A stretch of 64,000 bases of DNA from Gavia stellata (Eukaryota > Chordata > Aves > Gaviiformes > Gaviidae), in assembly GCF_030936135.1 (NCBI RefSeq), contig NC_082606.1, positions 6,395,255-6,459,254 on the forward strand, given 5' to 3'. A program made the translations under genes and the position numbers. The notes below the pieces were generated by a model. It did no database searches, was not told the DNA's origin, and saw only the letters and a list, made by a program, of their open reading frames with translations. Within the stretch, counting starts at the first letter, position 1; each line of letters begins with the position of its first letter. Of the stretch, positions 24,701-33,647 are shown piece by piece.

Positions 24701-27700
24701 TAAAGTTGTGATAAGCTTTGCTGATTAATGGGAACATTTTACCCCGACCATTATTCACTTATTTGCCTTAAGTGCCTAAGCAAAACTTAGTGCGAAAAGA
24801 ATAGTTTACCTTCACTTGAATAGGATAATATTGGCCTTTAAAGATTATTTGAAAAATGGGTACTTACTGTATGGGTAACTTACTGAATGTCAAGTGTTTT
24901 TAATCAGTCACTTCTCAAATATAAGACACAGTAACAGAAATTAAGTATGAGTAGTTCATAGATTATTTTTTTTTATTATTATTATTATTTTTTCCCCAGT
25001 GCTGCTGTCAGTCATTTTAGAAATTGAGAAGTTTCTGATTTGAGGAGAGGCTGATAAGGAATGGAGAACACAAACAGATTTGATTTTTTTTTTTTCTTTT
25101 TTTATAGTGGCTTGAAGTTTCTTTTCCTCTAGTCAGTGATGCAGAATATTAAACCTAGCTGCTTAGTCTTGCACAAAATACTGATATCAAGAAAAGTAAC
25201 GAATGTATGGTGTTGAAAAGAAATTAGTTGTCCTGGTGCTTTTTTTTTTTTAATTTGTTAAACTAAGAGTTCTTACTTGGTCTTCTTACACACCACAAAA
25301 CAAATTGCTAGTAATGTTTAGCTTGGAATGTGAAATGCTTTGGTTTAGCAGTTTTAACTGTACAATTGAAGCATTTACACTTCCTACAAGAGCAGATTTG
25401 TAGTAAGGCAGTAAATTCCACTGAGTAGGTCCTATTTTATTATGCTGCCTTTCCCTCCTCCTCTTTGTGGGAGCTGGAATAGAACAGATTTCTGGGAAAA
25501 CCACAGCATGTGAGAGAATCTGAAGGTAAGGCACGGTCACCACATCAGTGTACAAGCTATGCTAATGACCTTTATTGCTTATCGAGTGAAAACATGGGCT
25601 AAACTGTTCTTGTCAGCCTTTATTTTAAAAAATGTGATGAGGAGAGCTTTGAATTTTTGCTCCTAGCTATGTCAAAGACAAATAGTCTTTAGTGATTTGC
25701 CATGAACAAGGCCTGAATTGTAAATTGTAATTTTTCAGGTGAGGGAAAAAAATCAAGAGGCGAAGGTACAGAATCCCCAGAAAATCAAGTAACACAATTG
25801 TTCGTATAACGTGTCACAATAGAAAAACAAGTATATTAAACTCAAAAGTACATTCGTTGTAAAAGACAAACTTTCATTATCTGTCCAGCGAGGAAGCATA
25901 GTGATAAGGATCAAAAGAACTTGGGAAGATACAAACTAACTGATGAGATTAAGGCCATGGCCAAATGAGGTTGTATATCCCAGACATCACCCAAGATGTG
26001 AGATTTGCTAGAATCATGCGCATCTCCCTGATTTAGAAAGACAGCCCAAATATGGATGTCTGTATTTAAAGTAGCTATACATTTTACTTTCCATTATTGT
26101 GCAACATTGATAAAGACTTTTCACTGTTCTATGCTGTAAAAGAGCAAAATTTTTTATTCCTTTTAAAATGTATGAGGTCTGCAAATTATGCTTTTGCATT
26201 TGTTCTTTTTTATTTTTAGTTTATTAATTGAATTAATATTTTTCAGGACATATTGATGCTTTTACATCAAAGCTTATTATGCTAGAAAAAATTTCTCCAG
26301 AAATTTTAAGAGAAAAACTTGGATTGATTAAGTGAGTATTTTTAGTAGAGTTTTTTTTAGCAATGAATTTGAAACCCTAACAAGCCTTGCGAGTTACTGC
26401 TTTTGTAATTATTTTTTTTTCTTTTTCACAGGCCTGCAAATTCATTAAATATACTTCATCACATTTTGAAGAAAGTGTCTGAGTAAGTGATCCATTCTTG
26501 TTCATTGTATTTATTGGCAACATTATCCAGCTCATCGTGTTTCTTCTGTAGAATGCCTGTCTACTCTCTGATTTTTATTTCTTCAGATACATGAAATACT
26601 TTACAGATTCTTTTAGGTCTACCATAGCATAATGCAGTACTACATAAAGATGTGCTTAGAATTACAGGTTTTGTAGAAATGATGCAAAAGAATAAGAAAT
26701 TGATTTTTATGAACCACTTATTCAAGAGAGGAGGCTGGACACTCTTGAGCTGATTAAACAGTTCACAGGAGTGAGTTGTAATATTATGTACGTAGGCTGA
26801 CATTTAAAATTTGGACTTCTGTTTGTTTTTAGTCTTTTTGCTTAATCTGTAGAAATAATACTGTTTGTGTTCCTTCTGCTTAGCGTGACTTACAACAGTG
26901 TATGTCTTTCTCTGTACAGCGTTTCAACCTTTTTCTTGCTCCTTCCTTTTCTTTATTTATTTAGCTCCTTCAAGGCTTTTGGTCTGCAAGTGTCTTTCAG
27001 TTTTTTGTGTAGCAGGTTTCTTGCACTGTGTGTGAAGCCTCTTCATTTGAATTACAGAAGAGTTTTCCTGCACTTCATAATTTCTGTAGCTTCGTGATTT
27101 GTGGCTAAGATTTTTGATATGGGCAGCTGGTTGACATTTATCGTCCTGAAAACCTGCTTAGTCCTGCATGTATTTAAAGCATGTCTGTTCTTTGTGTCTG
27201 TGTCCATATATGCATTATGCTTTGTAAGGTGCTGGTTAAAGAACTATAGTTTGCCAAATATGGATGGTTTTCAGTGTATGCTTAGATGTTTTGTTGAATA
27301 TCATGACAATCTGTACATCGATGATAAATTAGTACGTTATGAATATACGTTATAAACACATTAATTAGTATGCGTTTATCAATACAGTTTAATTCATGCT
27401 TTTTTGTCCATAGACTTTTTATAAAACAGGGACTGATAAGTAAATATCTGAAGATGTTTTGCTTTTGCATTAAGAGCTTAGTAGCTATCCTGATCAAATG
27501 AAAGAAAACAAAAACATTTAAGTAATATTTTTTCATTTTGAACTTGATCTTTTTAGTTTGCAGGAGGGTTCTTATTTGTTGACTCATGCTGCAGGAGATT
27601 CGTCAGTTGCAATCTACAAGAGTTCTCTTGACAAGACAACGAGAGCATCATATAACTTACATAAAGCTCATTGTGATCTACCTACTGTACCTGCCACTCT

Positions 27701-30501
27701 TTCAGTCCCGTGGGTGCCACTAGATCCCAGCCTCCCTTTGCCCTATCACATGAGTCACGGAAGAGTTCCATGCACCTTTCCACCTGCACCCCAGGAAGCC
27801 ATGTGGAAACAGAAGGTCAGTATCACACTTGATGGAAAAGCAGATTAGCAGCTTTGAAATAATCTGTTTCAGTCACTTGGATATATAGCTAGTATATTTA
27901 TCTGTCATCTTTGGGGGTCAGAGAGACCCTTTAGAGTTCTGGTCCACTACCAAGAATAGGAATGCTTTTTTCCTGAGCAATATTTCAGGTGAGATTCATC
28001 TCACCTAGCTTTAAACATTACAGTATGGAAAATCAACGTTTAAGCTCGTTGTGCTGTCAACAGAGGGAAATGGAATATTTTCTAAGATGCATCTCCACAC
28101 CAGAGATGGACCTCTTAAATAAATTGTAGCACTCATGCTGTAGACTATTCATTTTCTCTCTAATGACTACAGGAGTAAAGATGATTAGTACAACTGTAGA
28201 CGGGTAAAACCAGGTAAGGTGAATTCTACTGTCAGGGTCTATTCCATTGAGCTCTTATTGCAGTTTGCTGTGATATATTAAGTATTTTGGTTTTTTTTTT
28301 AAATACACCTGTTTGTTTTTTTTTCTCTCCCCGTTTGATGGCAAAATTCTTTCAAAATGAAGTTTTGCATCTCTAATGTGAACTAATAATACTTCTGGAC
28401 AGCAAAAAGAATGTAGCATTTGGCTTAATTAAAAGCTTTGTAATTTATAGGCTTGCAGTACAGCTGAAACAGATGCAATATTTGCATTTATAAGGATTTT
28501 CTAATTTTGCCTCTGTGGTAGTGGTTTTTGTTGATTGTACTTTTTCTTCAAACAATTTCAGGAGGGACCTTTTAACCCACTTTCCTGTTATTTCAGTCCC
28601 ACCTTCATCTCTATTTGTCCCTCTGTCTTTCCCCAGGATCTCAAAATCTTGAACTTGTTGGGCTGTTTCAACAGAAACTGGCATGTCTTGGAGGCCTAAG
28701 ATACTAAATTCTAACCAGCTTAGTGAAAATAAGTAGCCAGGTAGAGGAGTGGGATCCAGATTAGTGCTTCCTCTGTGGAGAAGGCAATAAGCACTCAACT
28801 GTAATATTTGATACCCGAAATCTCATGTAGACAAGAGAGGTTGTTAGCAAATTGGCTACACAAAAAAATCAATAATTGACAGAGCTTTTACATTGCTAGG
28901 TGTGGGATAATCGTATAGCAAGACGGAAAACCAAACAACCTTACTTCTTCACTGGAAGTTGAAGTACTTTCCTCAGTCCCCTCATGACACTCTTGAAATC
29001 TTTCATGTCTTCATTTATTGATTCCTGATTTCAGCGGCTAGGGTGGAGCATCTTGGGTCTGTTCTTGGTTGTTTGCAATTTTAAACAAAGTTCATGTAGG
29101 GGTAACAGTGATTCTCTGCAGCAAAAATAAGGTTTCCTTTTGGCCCTCTAAAGTATGTTAGCTCAGTCAGAAAAATTACCGTCGATCACCTGTCTGCTTG
29201 CTCTGAACTCTTGTCACCTTTGAGGAAACTTTCACTGCAATATCAGGTGGCTTCCCTAGCATACAGAAACTTAAGTTCTCATGGGTATACTGTTCCCTAT
29301 AGGGTGAAGCATTCGTAACAATATGTATGCAATACTGTTTCTAAAATAAGAGTAATGTGTTATTTTGTATAGAGGCACATATACTTGTCTAGAGGCATGG
29401 GAGTACCTTAATTTAGGAAAACATAGCTTTTATGTCTCAGACAAAAATATAACACTGTGTGTGGATGGCTTGCTCATTTTTACTGAAAATTAACAACCTT
29501 ACACAGCATTTATATTCTGCATTTCTTCAGGGTGCAGTTAAATCTAAAGAAATAAAATGTTTTAGATGTTTGAATGTGATCTTCCCATTAGGATAAGTAA
29601 AAATTAATATAGCCGAAAAGTCACTAACATCTGTTTTATGTTGCTGTTGTTTTTAAAATAGAATAGAATTTATTTATGAGAAGAAGGACTAATTGTCTGC
29701 ATCTAAAGAAACTTTTTATAGAAATTGTGGAGATTTTTTAGGAATCCAACCTGCTCTGTCATTTATGCTAGTGAATAAGTGATGCATATCATGCTTAAGA
29801 AATTTCCCAAAGATCCCACTCTCAGCTCTAATGTTTTGAACAGATAGTATCACACTTCAAAAGTAAGAAACTTTTCAAGCGTTATTTTTCTTCAGCATAG
29901 ACTTACTCATTTGTGTAAAAGCCACATGCTAACTATGCCTAGCTTAGTGGACTGTGGGATGCTTTTTAGGCCCAGTTATATGTTTTAGCCCCATCGTGAC
30001 TTCATATGAGGGCAAAATAGAGTTGTGCATCAGTTCCTAATTACCTCATGCAGTTCGGTTTCTGCCAGAAGGAAATCCAGGCATGTAGGCAAGAAAAGAG
30101 GCAGGGCTGGTCAGATCCCACTGGTAGCAGGAAGACCAGCTATGCCTGTTGCCCAGTCCGGATGTGGCCTCTGCGTCTGGCTGGAATGACAAGTAGAAGG
30201 TAGTTCTCTGAAGGTGCTTGTATATGTTTGTGCTTAATACAGATTTAAGAATAATAATTCTAGTTTGGTTTGGGGTTGTTTTTTTTATTCTCTCCCCATA
30301 TATGTCTAGGTGACTGGGGCGAAAGGACAATCGGACACACCCTATGAGCGAAAGCCAGTAGCTATGGAAACAAAAGGCAATCCAGCTAAGCCTGTTAGAA
30401 ATGAAGGTGTGGCTACAAAGGAGCTGAAGAAGAATTACTGCAAACAAAGAATGATGAAGAAAAAGTGGAAAATGAAGTACAACAAAATGCAACTGAAGTA
30501 G
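3712..30501 (+). CDS. ICE2: Interactor of little elongation complex ELL subunit 2 (complete gene, 15 coding exons)
   Basis: ICE2 (older name NARG2) is a nuclear subunit of the little elongation complex, which works with ICE1, ELL and ZC3H8 in RNA polymerase II transcription of snRNA genes. Fifteen exons with GT-AG introns join in phase from ATG 3712 to TAG 30499-30501, giving 990 residues; the human protein is about 980. Conserved blocks recognised from the human ortholog include WDISPKNG near residue 10, ALRYTE/EFYTLQE near 170-195, SLFTLLNNHG near 280, RERNQIFHEIP near 330, FDDDVTELETFG near 390 and SSDTDEERLIIDTECKN near 540. The C-terminal NARG2_C region (residues about 705-935) contains YKLFSLNDLLLLVRCSV, GVEALTESE, LQEGSYLLTHAA and SVPWVPLDPSLPLPYH. 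Residues 374-692, encoded by exon 9, are low-complexity and probably disordered. The last 25 residues are lysine-rich and unlike the human end (see findings). Confidence 0.95.
3741..4707 (+). other. ICE2: ICE2 intron 1
   Basis: The first 290 bases are CpG-island sequence with a GCATGCGC (NRF1-like) site at 3877-3884 and five G-tracts at 3944-3963. The rest is AT-rich with no gene seen. Confidence 0.85.
4708..4812 (+). CDS. ICE2: ICE2 coding exon 2
   Basis: The exon is bounded by ttatcag and gtatat and encodes residues 10-45 (DISPKNGSEVFFSR..., APSLSELWHLSNR). It corresponds to human DISPKNGLKTFFSR... and APSLKELRVLSNR. Confidence 0.95.
4813..7472 (+). other. ICE2: ICE2 intron 2
   Basis: A 2.66-kb intron. 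It holds a G-rich tract at 5026-5080 and an imperfect local duplication at 7323-7410 close to the exon 3 acceptor. No other gene is seen. Confidence 0.85.
7323..7410 (+). repeat. Imperfect tandem duplication next to the exon 3 acceptor
   Basis: A segment starting TGAAGTTCATCCTTGC and ending TTAATT occurs at 7323-7354 and again, with small deletions, at 7381-7410. The sequence between carries two copies of TTGAAGTTGAAGTTCA (7353-7368, 7374-7389). The pattern looks like slippage or local duplication. Confidence 0.8.
7473..7740 (+). CDS. ICE2: ICE2 coding exon 3
   Basis: Acceptor ctttcag, donor gtaagt; residues 45-134. It contains PEPRLPYPF (human PKPRVPYP) and a coding run of 15 adenines at 7680-7694, read as S-K-K-K-K-N. 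The frame stays open through the run and the next exons stay in phase. Confidence 0.93.
7741..8881 (+). other. ICE2: ICE2 intron 3
   Basis: A 1.1-kb AT-rich intron with no recognisable repeat or RNA gene. Frames on the minus strand here are short and unlike known proteins. Confidence 0.85.
8882..9001 (+). CDS. ICE2: ICE2 coding exon 4
   Basis: It is 120 bases long, phase 0 at both ends, and encodes QMKEVVNNEIAEFMKF...CAQDYDAISEDALRYTE. The human counterpart has VNEEVTEFLKF and KKCAQDYNMLSDDARLFTE. Confidence 0.95.
9002..10623 (+). other. ICE2: ICE2 intron 4
   Basis: A 1.6-kb AT-rich intron. The only structure noted is an 11-bp inverted repeat at 10271-10294 followed by a T run. Confidence 0.85.
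10271..10294 (+). repeat. Perfect 11-bp inverted repeat with 2-nt spacer
   Basis: TTAGCACAGTT, two bases, then AACTGTGCTAA, followed almost at once by a run of T (from about 10297). In DNA it is a near-perfect palindrome; a 2-nt RNA loop would force the closing pairs open. Confidence 0.85.
10624..10758 (+). CDS. ICE2: ICE2 coding exon 5
   Basis: It is 135 bases, phase 0 at both ends, acceptor tatgttag, donor gtaata. It encodes ELLCACIGHMQKYPEFYTLQ and a following segment matching human CIEQVKKYSEFYTLHEV. Confidence 0.95.
10759..11117 (+). other. ICE2: ICE2 intron 5
   Basis: A short 359-base AT-rich intron; nothing further seen. Confidence 0.85.
11118..11234 (+). CDS. ICE2: ICE2 coding exon 6
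   Basis: It is 117 bases, acceptor cttcaag, donor gtaagt, residues 220-258. FPTMPVQLP aligns with human FPSMPIKLQ; the rest of the exon is more divergent. Confidence 0.92.
11235..12776 (+). other. ICE2: ICE2 intron 6
   Basis: A 1.5-kb intron with a short TG/TA simple repeat near 11610-11630 and a compact four-tract G-quadruplex motif at 12656-12676, 100 bases before exon 7. No gene seen. Confidence 0.85.
12777..12936 (+). CDS. ICE2: ICE2 coding exon 7
   Basis: It is 160 bases, acceptor ctgtttag, donor gtatag. It encodes SNQSLFTLLNNHGLNYKEQW and EIPVCIKMIPVAG, nearly identical to human. Confidence 0.96.
12937..14949 (+). other. ICE2: ICE2 intron 7
   Basis: A 2.0-kb AT-rich intron with short T runs; no repeat family or RNA gene recognised. 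Confidence 0.85.
14950..15134 (+). CDS. ICE2: ICE2 coding exon 8
   Basis: It is 185 bases and encodes MTVRERNQIFHEIPMDF and related conserved sequence. The acceptor ttcttgaaaag has purines next to the AG, weaker than its neighbours, but phase and the GSKTAKVVYVDSPL match to human GSKPVKVIYINSPL fix it. Confidence 0.94.
15135..15639 (+). other. ICE2: ICE2 intron 8
   Basis: A 505-base intron ending in a GGTT repeat (about 15582-15601) and a T-rich tract before the acceptor; nothing else seen. Confidence 0.85.
15640..16597 (+). CDS. ICE2: ICE2 coding exon 9 (large, disordered region)
   Basis: This 958-base exon encodes residues 374-692. It contains FDDDVTELETFGAT near its start, a long Ser/Thr/Lys-rich middle, the island SSDTDEERLIIDTECKN, and FDPVGQILKMQTELLKSPS near its end, each with a clear human counterpart. 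The in-frame ATG at its first codon is not the gene start, since eight upstream exons join in phase. Donor gtaagt follows a split Arg codon. Confidence 0.96.
16598..18708 (+). other. ICE2: ICE2 intron 9
   Basis: A 2.1-kb intron. The stretch at about 17080-17320 is less AT-rich than its surroundings and reads like a decayed interspersed repeat, but I cannot name a family. No other feature seen. Confidence 0.8.
18709..18887 (+). CDS. ICE2: ICE2 coding exon 10
   Basis: It is 179 bases, acceptor ttctatag, donor gtacag. It opens the conserved C-terminal domain: KLPNELQ, DASEYKAPEDGNLVYKLFSL and NDLLLLVRCSVQKV, then a basic PRYHKKKKAQK stretch (basic in human too). Confidence 0.96.
18888..20336 (+). 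other. ICE2: ICE2 intron 10
   Basis: A 1.45-kb AT-rich intron; no repeat or RNA gene recognised. Confidence 0.85.
20337..20466 (+). CDS. ICE2: ICE2 coding exon 11
   Basis: It is 130 bases, acceptor tttatag, donor gtaagt. LPKLEYQAYYGVEALTESE and LWTESMLHSE match human LPKVEYQACYGVEALTESE and LWTESLLHSN. Confidence 0.96.
20467..26246 (+). other. ICE2: ICE2 intron 11 (largest intron)
   Basis: A 5.8-kb intron containing a CR1 copy at 21659-21868, a GC-richer block at about 22925-23365 ending near an A run, a TTA simple repeat at about 24970-24990 and several poly-T tracts. No additional exon is needed, since exons 11 and 12 join in phase. Confidence 0.85.
21659..21868 (+). mobile_element. CR1 LINE 3'-end fragment, forward orientation
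   Basis: It runs from GGAAATTCTTCGCTATGAGG through GTTGGAACTAGATGGTC and AAGGTCCCTTCCAAACC to the terminal CATTCTATGAGTCTATGG. It closely follows the remembered avian CR1 3' consensus with few changes, so it looks younger than the other CR1 pieces here. It is 5'-truncated to about 210 bases and has no coding capacity. Confidence 0.93.
26247..26331 (+). CDS. ICE2: ICE2 coding exon 12
   Basis: This short 85-base exon encodes GHIDAFTSKLIMLEKISPE and the following LREKLGLI. It matches human GHIDAFTSKLFLLEEITSEELKEKL. Acceptor tttttcag, donor gtgagt. Confidence 0.95.
26332..26431 (+). other. ICE2: ICE2 intron 12 (100-base short intron)
   Basis: Donor gtgagt, acceptor ttcacag; only 100 bases, with a long T tract (about 26411-26427) as polypyrimidine tract. 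It is by far the shortest intron of the gene. Confidence 0.93.
26432..26482 (+). CDS. ICE2: ICE2 coding exon 13
   Basis: A 51-base exon encoding PANSLNILHHILKKVS (human ISNLFNILQHILKKLS). It is separated from exon 12 by an intron of only 100 bases. Confidence 0.94.
   Translation, partial: ACKFIKYTSSHFEESV
26483..27556 (+). other. ICE2: ICE2 intron 13
   Basis: A 1.07-kb AT-rich intron; nothing recognised. The open frames within it are hydrophobic translations of T-rich sequence. Confidence 0.85.
27557..27815 (+). CDS. ICE2: ICE2 coding exon 14
   Basis: It is 259 bases and encodes LQEGSYLLTHAAGDSSVAIY, LHKAHCDLP, TLSVPWVPLDPSLPLPYHMS and HGRVPCTFPP. All are strongly conserved with human and close the C-terminal domain. 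Donor gtcagt. Confidence 0.96.
27816..30309 (+). other. ICE2: ICE2 intron 14
   Basis: A 2.5-kb intron; no repeat family or RNA gene recognised. A 195-codon minus-strand frame crosses its end and exon 15, but it is a shadow of the exon and shows no known protein. Confidence 0.85.
30310..30501 (+). CDS. ICE2: ICE2 coding exon 15 and stop
   Basis: Acceptor atgtctag; residues 928-990. KPVAMETKGN and NEGVA align with human NPVSMETKSS and TEGVA. Human ends a few residues later. Here the frame continues as a Lys/Met-rich tail (MMKKKWKMKYNKMQLK) to TAG, while another frame of the same exon looks more protein-like. The real C-terminus is therefore less certain than the rest of the gene. Confidence 0.8.
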   Translation: MTGAKGQSDTPYERKPVAMETKGNPAKPVRNEGVATKELKKNYCKQRMMKKKWKMKYNKMQLK

Positions 30502-31195
30502 GAATAGCTGAACCATGCTGTGATAAGTATGTCCTGGAGAAGGACAAGACAAAACAAAAAATTCGAGGCTTTCTTGCAGCTTCAAAGGAGCCAGAACAAG
30601 CTGGCAGGGGAAATGGGTCCACAGCTGAAACATTCTATAAACCTTTAACCCTTTCTTACCTCAGTGGATGCATTTCAAGTGAAAAATCTTAAATTCAGTC
30701 AGAGGGAAAAAGCAAGTGTATGTGGCTGAGGTTAGGGGATGAAAGTATCTTCTGTCGGTCTCGTGATTTTTGTAGAAAAACTACAGCGTGAAGAATGAAG
30801 CAGCGGTCAACAGCAATATCTGATATCACCTAACAACAAGAAAAATAACTTTTCAGCTTTCTTAATTCTTCCAGAATCACTACAGATTTTTATTCTGACA
30901 TATTTTAAAATTATATTTTACTTTGTGTAGTGTGCACAAGGGAAACAACTTGGATTTAACTACTTAATCCTTTTAACATCCAGTGTCTACCAGTTTTTAA
31001 GTTACTTATAAAAATACATTTTGTTTTTAGGGCAGTGTAACAAATGAGGTTTGGGGAACAAAAGCTGTGTTTATTTGAATAGTGTGTGCTATAAATTTGC
31101 ACTAGGAAACTTACAAGTACAGCTAAAGGGTTAAAATACATATTTTTATGCTTCCCCAAGACAATTTCCATGGCATGTCTTCAAAAATGAATGTT

Positions 31196-31253
31196 GCAGT
31201 TATTTACTGTATTACTGAATGGCTGCAGTTATTTACTGTAATACTGAATGGTT
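31196..31253 (+). repeat. 29-bp tandem duplication in the ICE2 3' UTR
   Basis: Two head-to-tail 29-base copies (31196-31224, 31225-31253) both begin GCAGTTATTTACTGTA and contain TACTGAATGG. They differ at two positions. Confidence 0.9.
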
Positions 31254-32083
31254 ACAGCCTAAATCTCATATCACATTGCACACTGATATGCAGTAGTGCT
31301 TACCTGAGATATTAAGGTTTGCCTGGAGGAACAAGTGATAGGATCAAGGCCTTAGTCATTGTTCCGAAAACCCAACCAGACTATGCTGTACCCCAGCAGT
31401 TTGCTTGAAATTTAGAGCCAAGCTGACAGAGTGAAGTTAGGAAAAGAGAATACTTACTGCCTATGAAAGGCCAAGCAATGTGATGACATGCGGTTTCCTA
31501 GTGAATGAGAGTTGTGTGGAAAAATTAAAGTTGTTTTCAGCATTAGTATATAAATGTATAGTATTCTGTGATGTGTTTGTAACTAACACGATTGCTTGGG
31601 AGGGAAGATTCCTCTGCATTACAGCTGTTTTATGGTACATACTTTCAGTGTTTCGTCAAACAGAATTTCAACAGAAACAGTCCTTGAAACTGAGGCTCAG
31701 AAATTATATTCTCTATCATCACTTTCATTTTCTGTTTTCTGGATTTCTGCGTATATTTTGTTTTATTAAGAGTATTGTTTTTGGAAGAGCGCGTGAATTC
31801 TTGAAAGCCACAAGAATGAGTCCAATAAATTCTTTCCCATTTTTGCCTTTTAAACAACAGAAACAACTGTTTTAAAATGTCTGAGCCAATTTTTGTTTGG
31901 ATGATGTTCTGGAGAGCTGTTTGTGTGCATGCTTAAACTGCTAACACAAAAATCAAAGGCCTTAAAGATGTTCTTCCAGGTCTTTTTTTTGGACTAAGGA
32001 AGTTACCAACTACACACATCTGATCAAGCGTTCTTCTCCTCACTGGGGCTTGATGTGACACATTTTAATGTCATGAAGGTAAA

Positions 32084-32089
32084 AATAAA
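32084..32089 (+). terminator. ICE2: Candidate ICE2 poly(A) signal
   Basis: AATAAA in the context GGTAAAAATAAAATATTT, followed by T/G-containing sequence. Chosen over 31824 and 32790 only as the most plausible by context. Confidence 0.4.
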
Positions 32090-32509
32090 ATATTTAAATT
32101 GTTTACTGGCTTATACCTGTTATAAAATCCTGAAGACAGGGTTTTTTTAGTTTGTTTATAGTAGTATTCAGTTTATTCTTTTTTTGGCCACTGCTTCTTT
32201 TAGCTGCAGTGATACGCTAATGACAAGCTGAACTGGCGTAGAGCTGTTCACAAATTACAAGTAGTTCTGATTCGAAATCCTAAATGCACTTAGTGACCTC
32301 TCATAATAGGAATATTTTAGCTGTGAGTCATTTTTACCAGATAACTAACTCTGTGTGGGGATTCAAAGCAGTTTTTGGTTTGTATATATAAAAACTTTTG
32401 CCAGGCGTGTATGGAATTTAGTTTATCAATGCAGTTTCATGTGTTAGAAATGTATGGTCTCTTTGCCCATATATCTATATGCCTAGAAGATTTGCATGTT
32501 TCTCTTAAC

Positions 32510-32608
32510 AGTATACTATTACACCATGCTAGTATACTACTACTGATAGTATACTAATTGTAGTTTCTTACCTGTTTAGAATAGGTAGGGAATCTGGAGT
32601 TAGTATAC
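32510..32608 (+). repeat. Cluster of AGTATACT palindromes
   Basis: The perfect 8-base palindrome AGTATACT occurs at 32510-32517, 32531-32538 and 32548-32555, and a one-mismatch version (AGTATACA) at 32602-32609. The first three start 21 and 17 bases apart. Confidence 0.85.
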
Positions 32609-33647
32609 AACATATGAGGTGGCTTTTTAATTCACTGTTATGTTTTATTTGATTTTTCTCTTTTGGATTAAGTGGACTGAAGTAATTTGCTCCCCCCAAG
32701 ATGAGTTAGTTGTTTGAAAGACTCCAGCTTTGTTCACATATCATGGGCGGGAGGACCTAAGTATATACTCCATTTATATTTGCATCTAAAATAAAATGCT
32801 ATTTAAAGGAGTTTGAGAAGAGGAGAAGGGAAAAGGGATAGCATGTTTATTTCAGGCAGTGACATGTGAAATTTGAAACAAAGAAAATGTCTAAACAAAG
32901 TAATTGGTAAAAAAGATTTCAGTAAAGCCAGAAAATGTGCTGGATATTAGTTGCTGGATCACTGGTTCTATACAGACTATTCCTGAAGTGACCGTTACCT
33001 ATGGAGGAGAAAGAAGGAATACAGGGGAGCCTGAGTGTTGTGATGCCACCAAAGTATAAATTCCTAAATGTAACACAGATTGTAAAGCTGAGGGAAGCAG
33101 GAAGCTACAGCTGAAGAAGAGTGAGTGGGCCTGGATCTTACTCTCCAGGTAGCTGTTGCTCTACAGCTAACTAATGTTGATCTTTTTTTATGGCCTCAAC
33201 CCACTGAGTTTAGGTAAAAAATTCCACAGATCTCACAATCCTGTCCTGTAGTTTCAGTCTTCAGCTCTGTGTTTGGAACGGATTGTGTGTGTTTATGTTG
33301 CAATTTATATGGCTTGTTTTTAAATGTAATTACTACTTTTTGTCATTCTGTATTGTAAGAATATCTTTTACATATGCATTTGGAGTGCGTGGTTAGATGT
33401 AACTTATCCAGTCTAAGAATCTTGTGGTTATATTTTTCCCTCGTTAGATTTTTTTTTTCCTTTATGTAGATTTACTTGGTTGTAAAGGGGGAAGTATGTG
33501 CTGTCCTCTTTCAGAACGCGAATCTCTAAGTGCTGGAGAATTGGTCAAACTGATTTCACAGGGATCTCTGTATTCAGTTCTCTCTTAGCTTTTCAGTGCG
33601 GATGTTTGTAGTCCAGTGCTAACGGAGCAGACTGTGCTGCTGCTTGG

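Larger units (their letters stand above)
30502..32110 (+). other. ICE2: ICE2 3' UTR (approximate)
   Basis: The region after the stop is AT-rich. It has candidate poly(A) signals AATAAA at 31824-31829, 32084-32089 and 32790-32795. I place the likely end near 32,110 after the second, but sequence alone does not decide. The first 190 bases contain an open alternative frame that may be coding (see findings). A 29-base tandem duplication lies at 31196-31253. Confidence 0.5.

Noticed and set aside
30046-30633. 195-codon minus-strand frame across ICE2 exon 15
   Set aside because: Antisense shadow of the exon and intron end; no known domain, and the composition reflects the complement of the coding strand.
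31480-31875. 131-codon + strand frame downstream of the ICE2 stop
   Set aside because: Hydrophobic Phe/Leu-rich translation of T-rich DNA in the 3' UTR, with no similarity I recognise.
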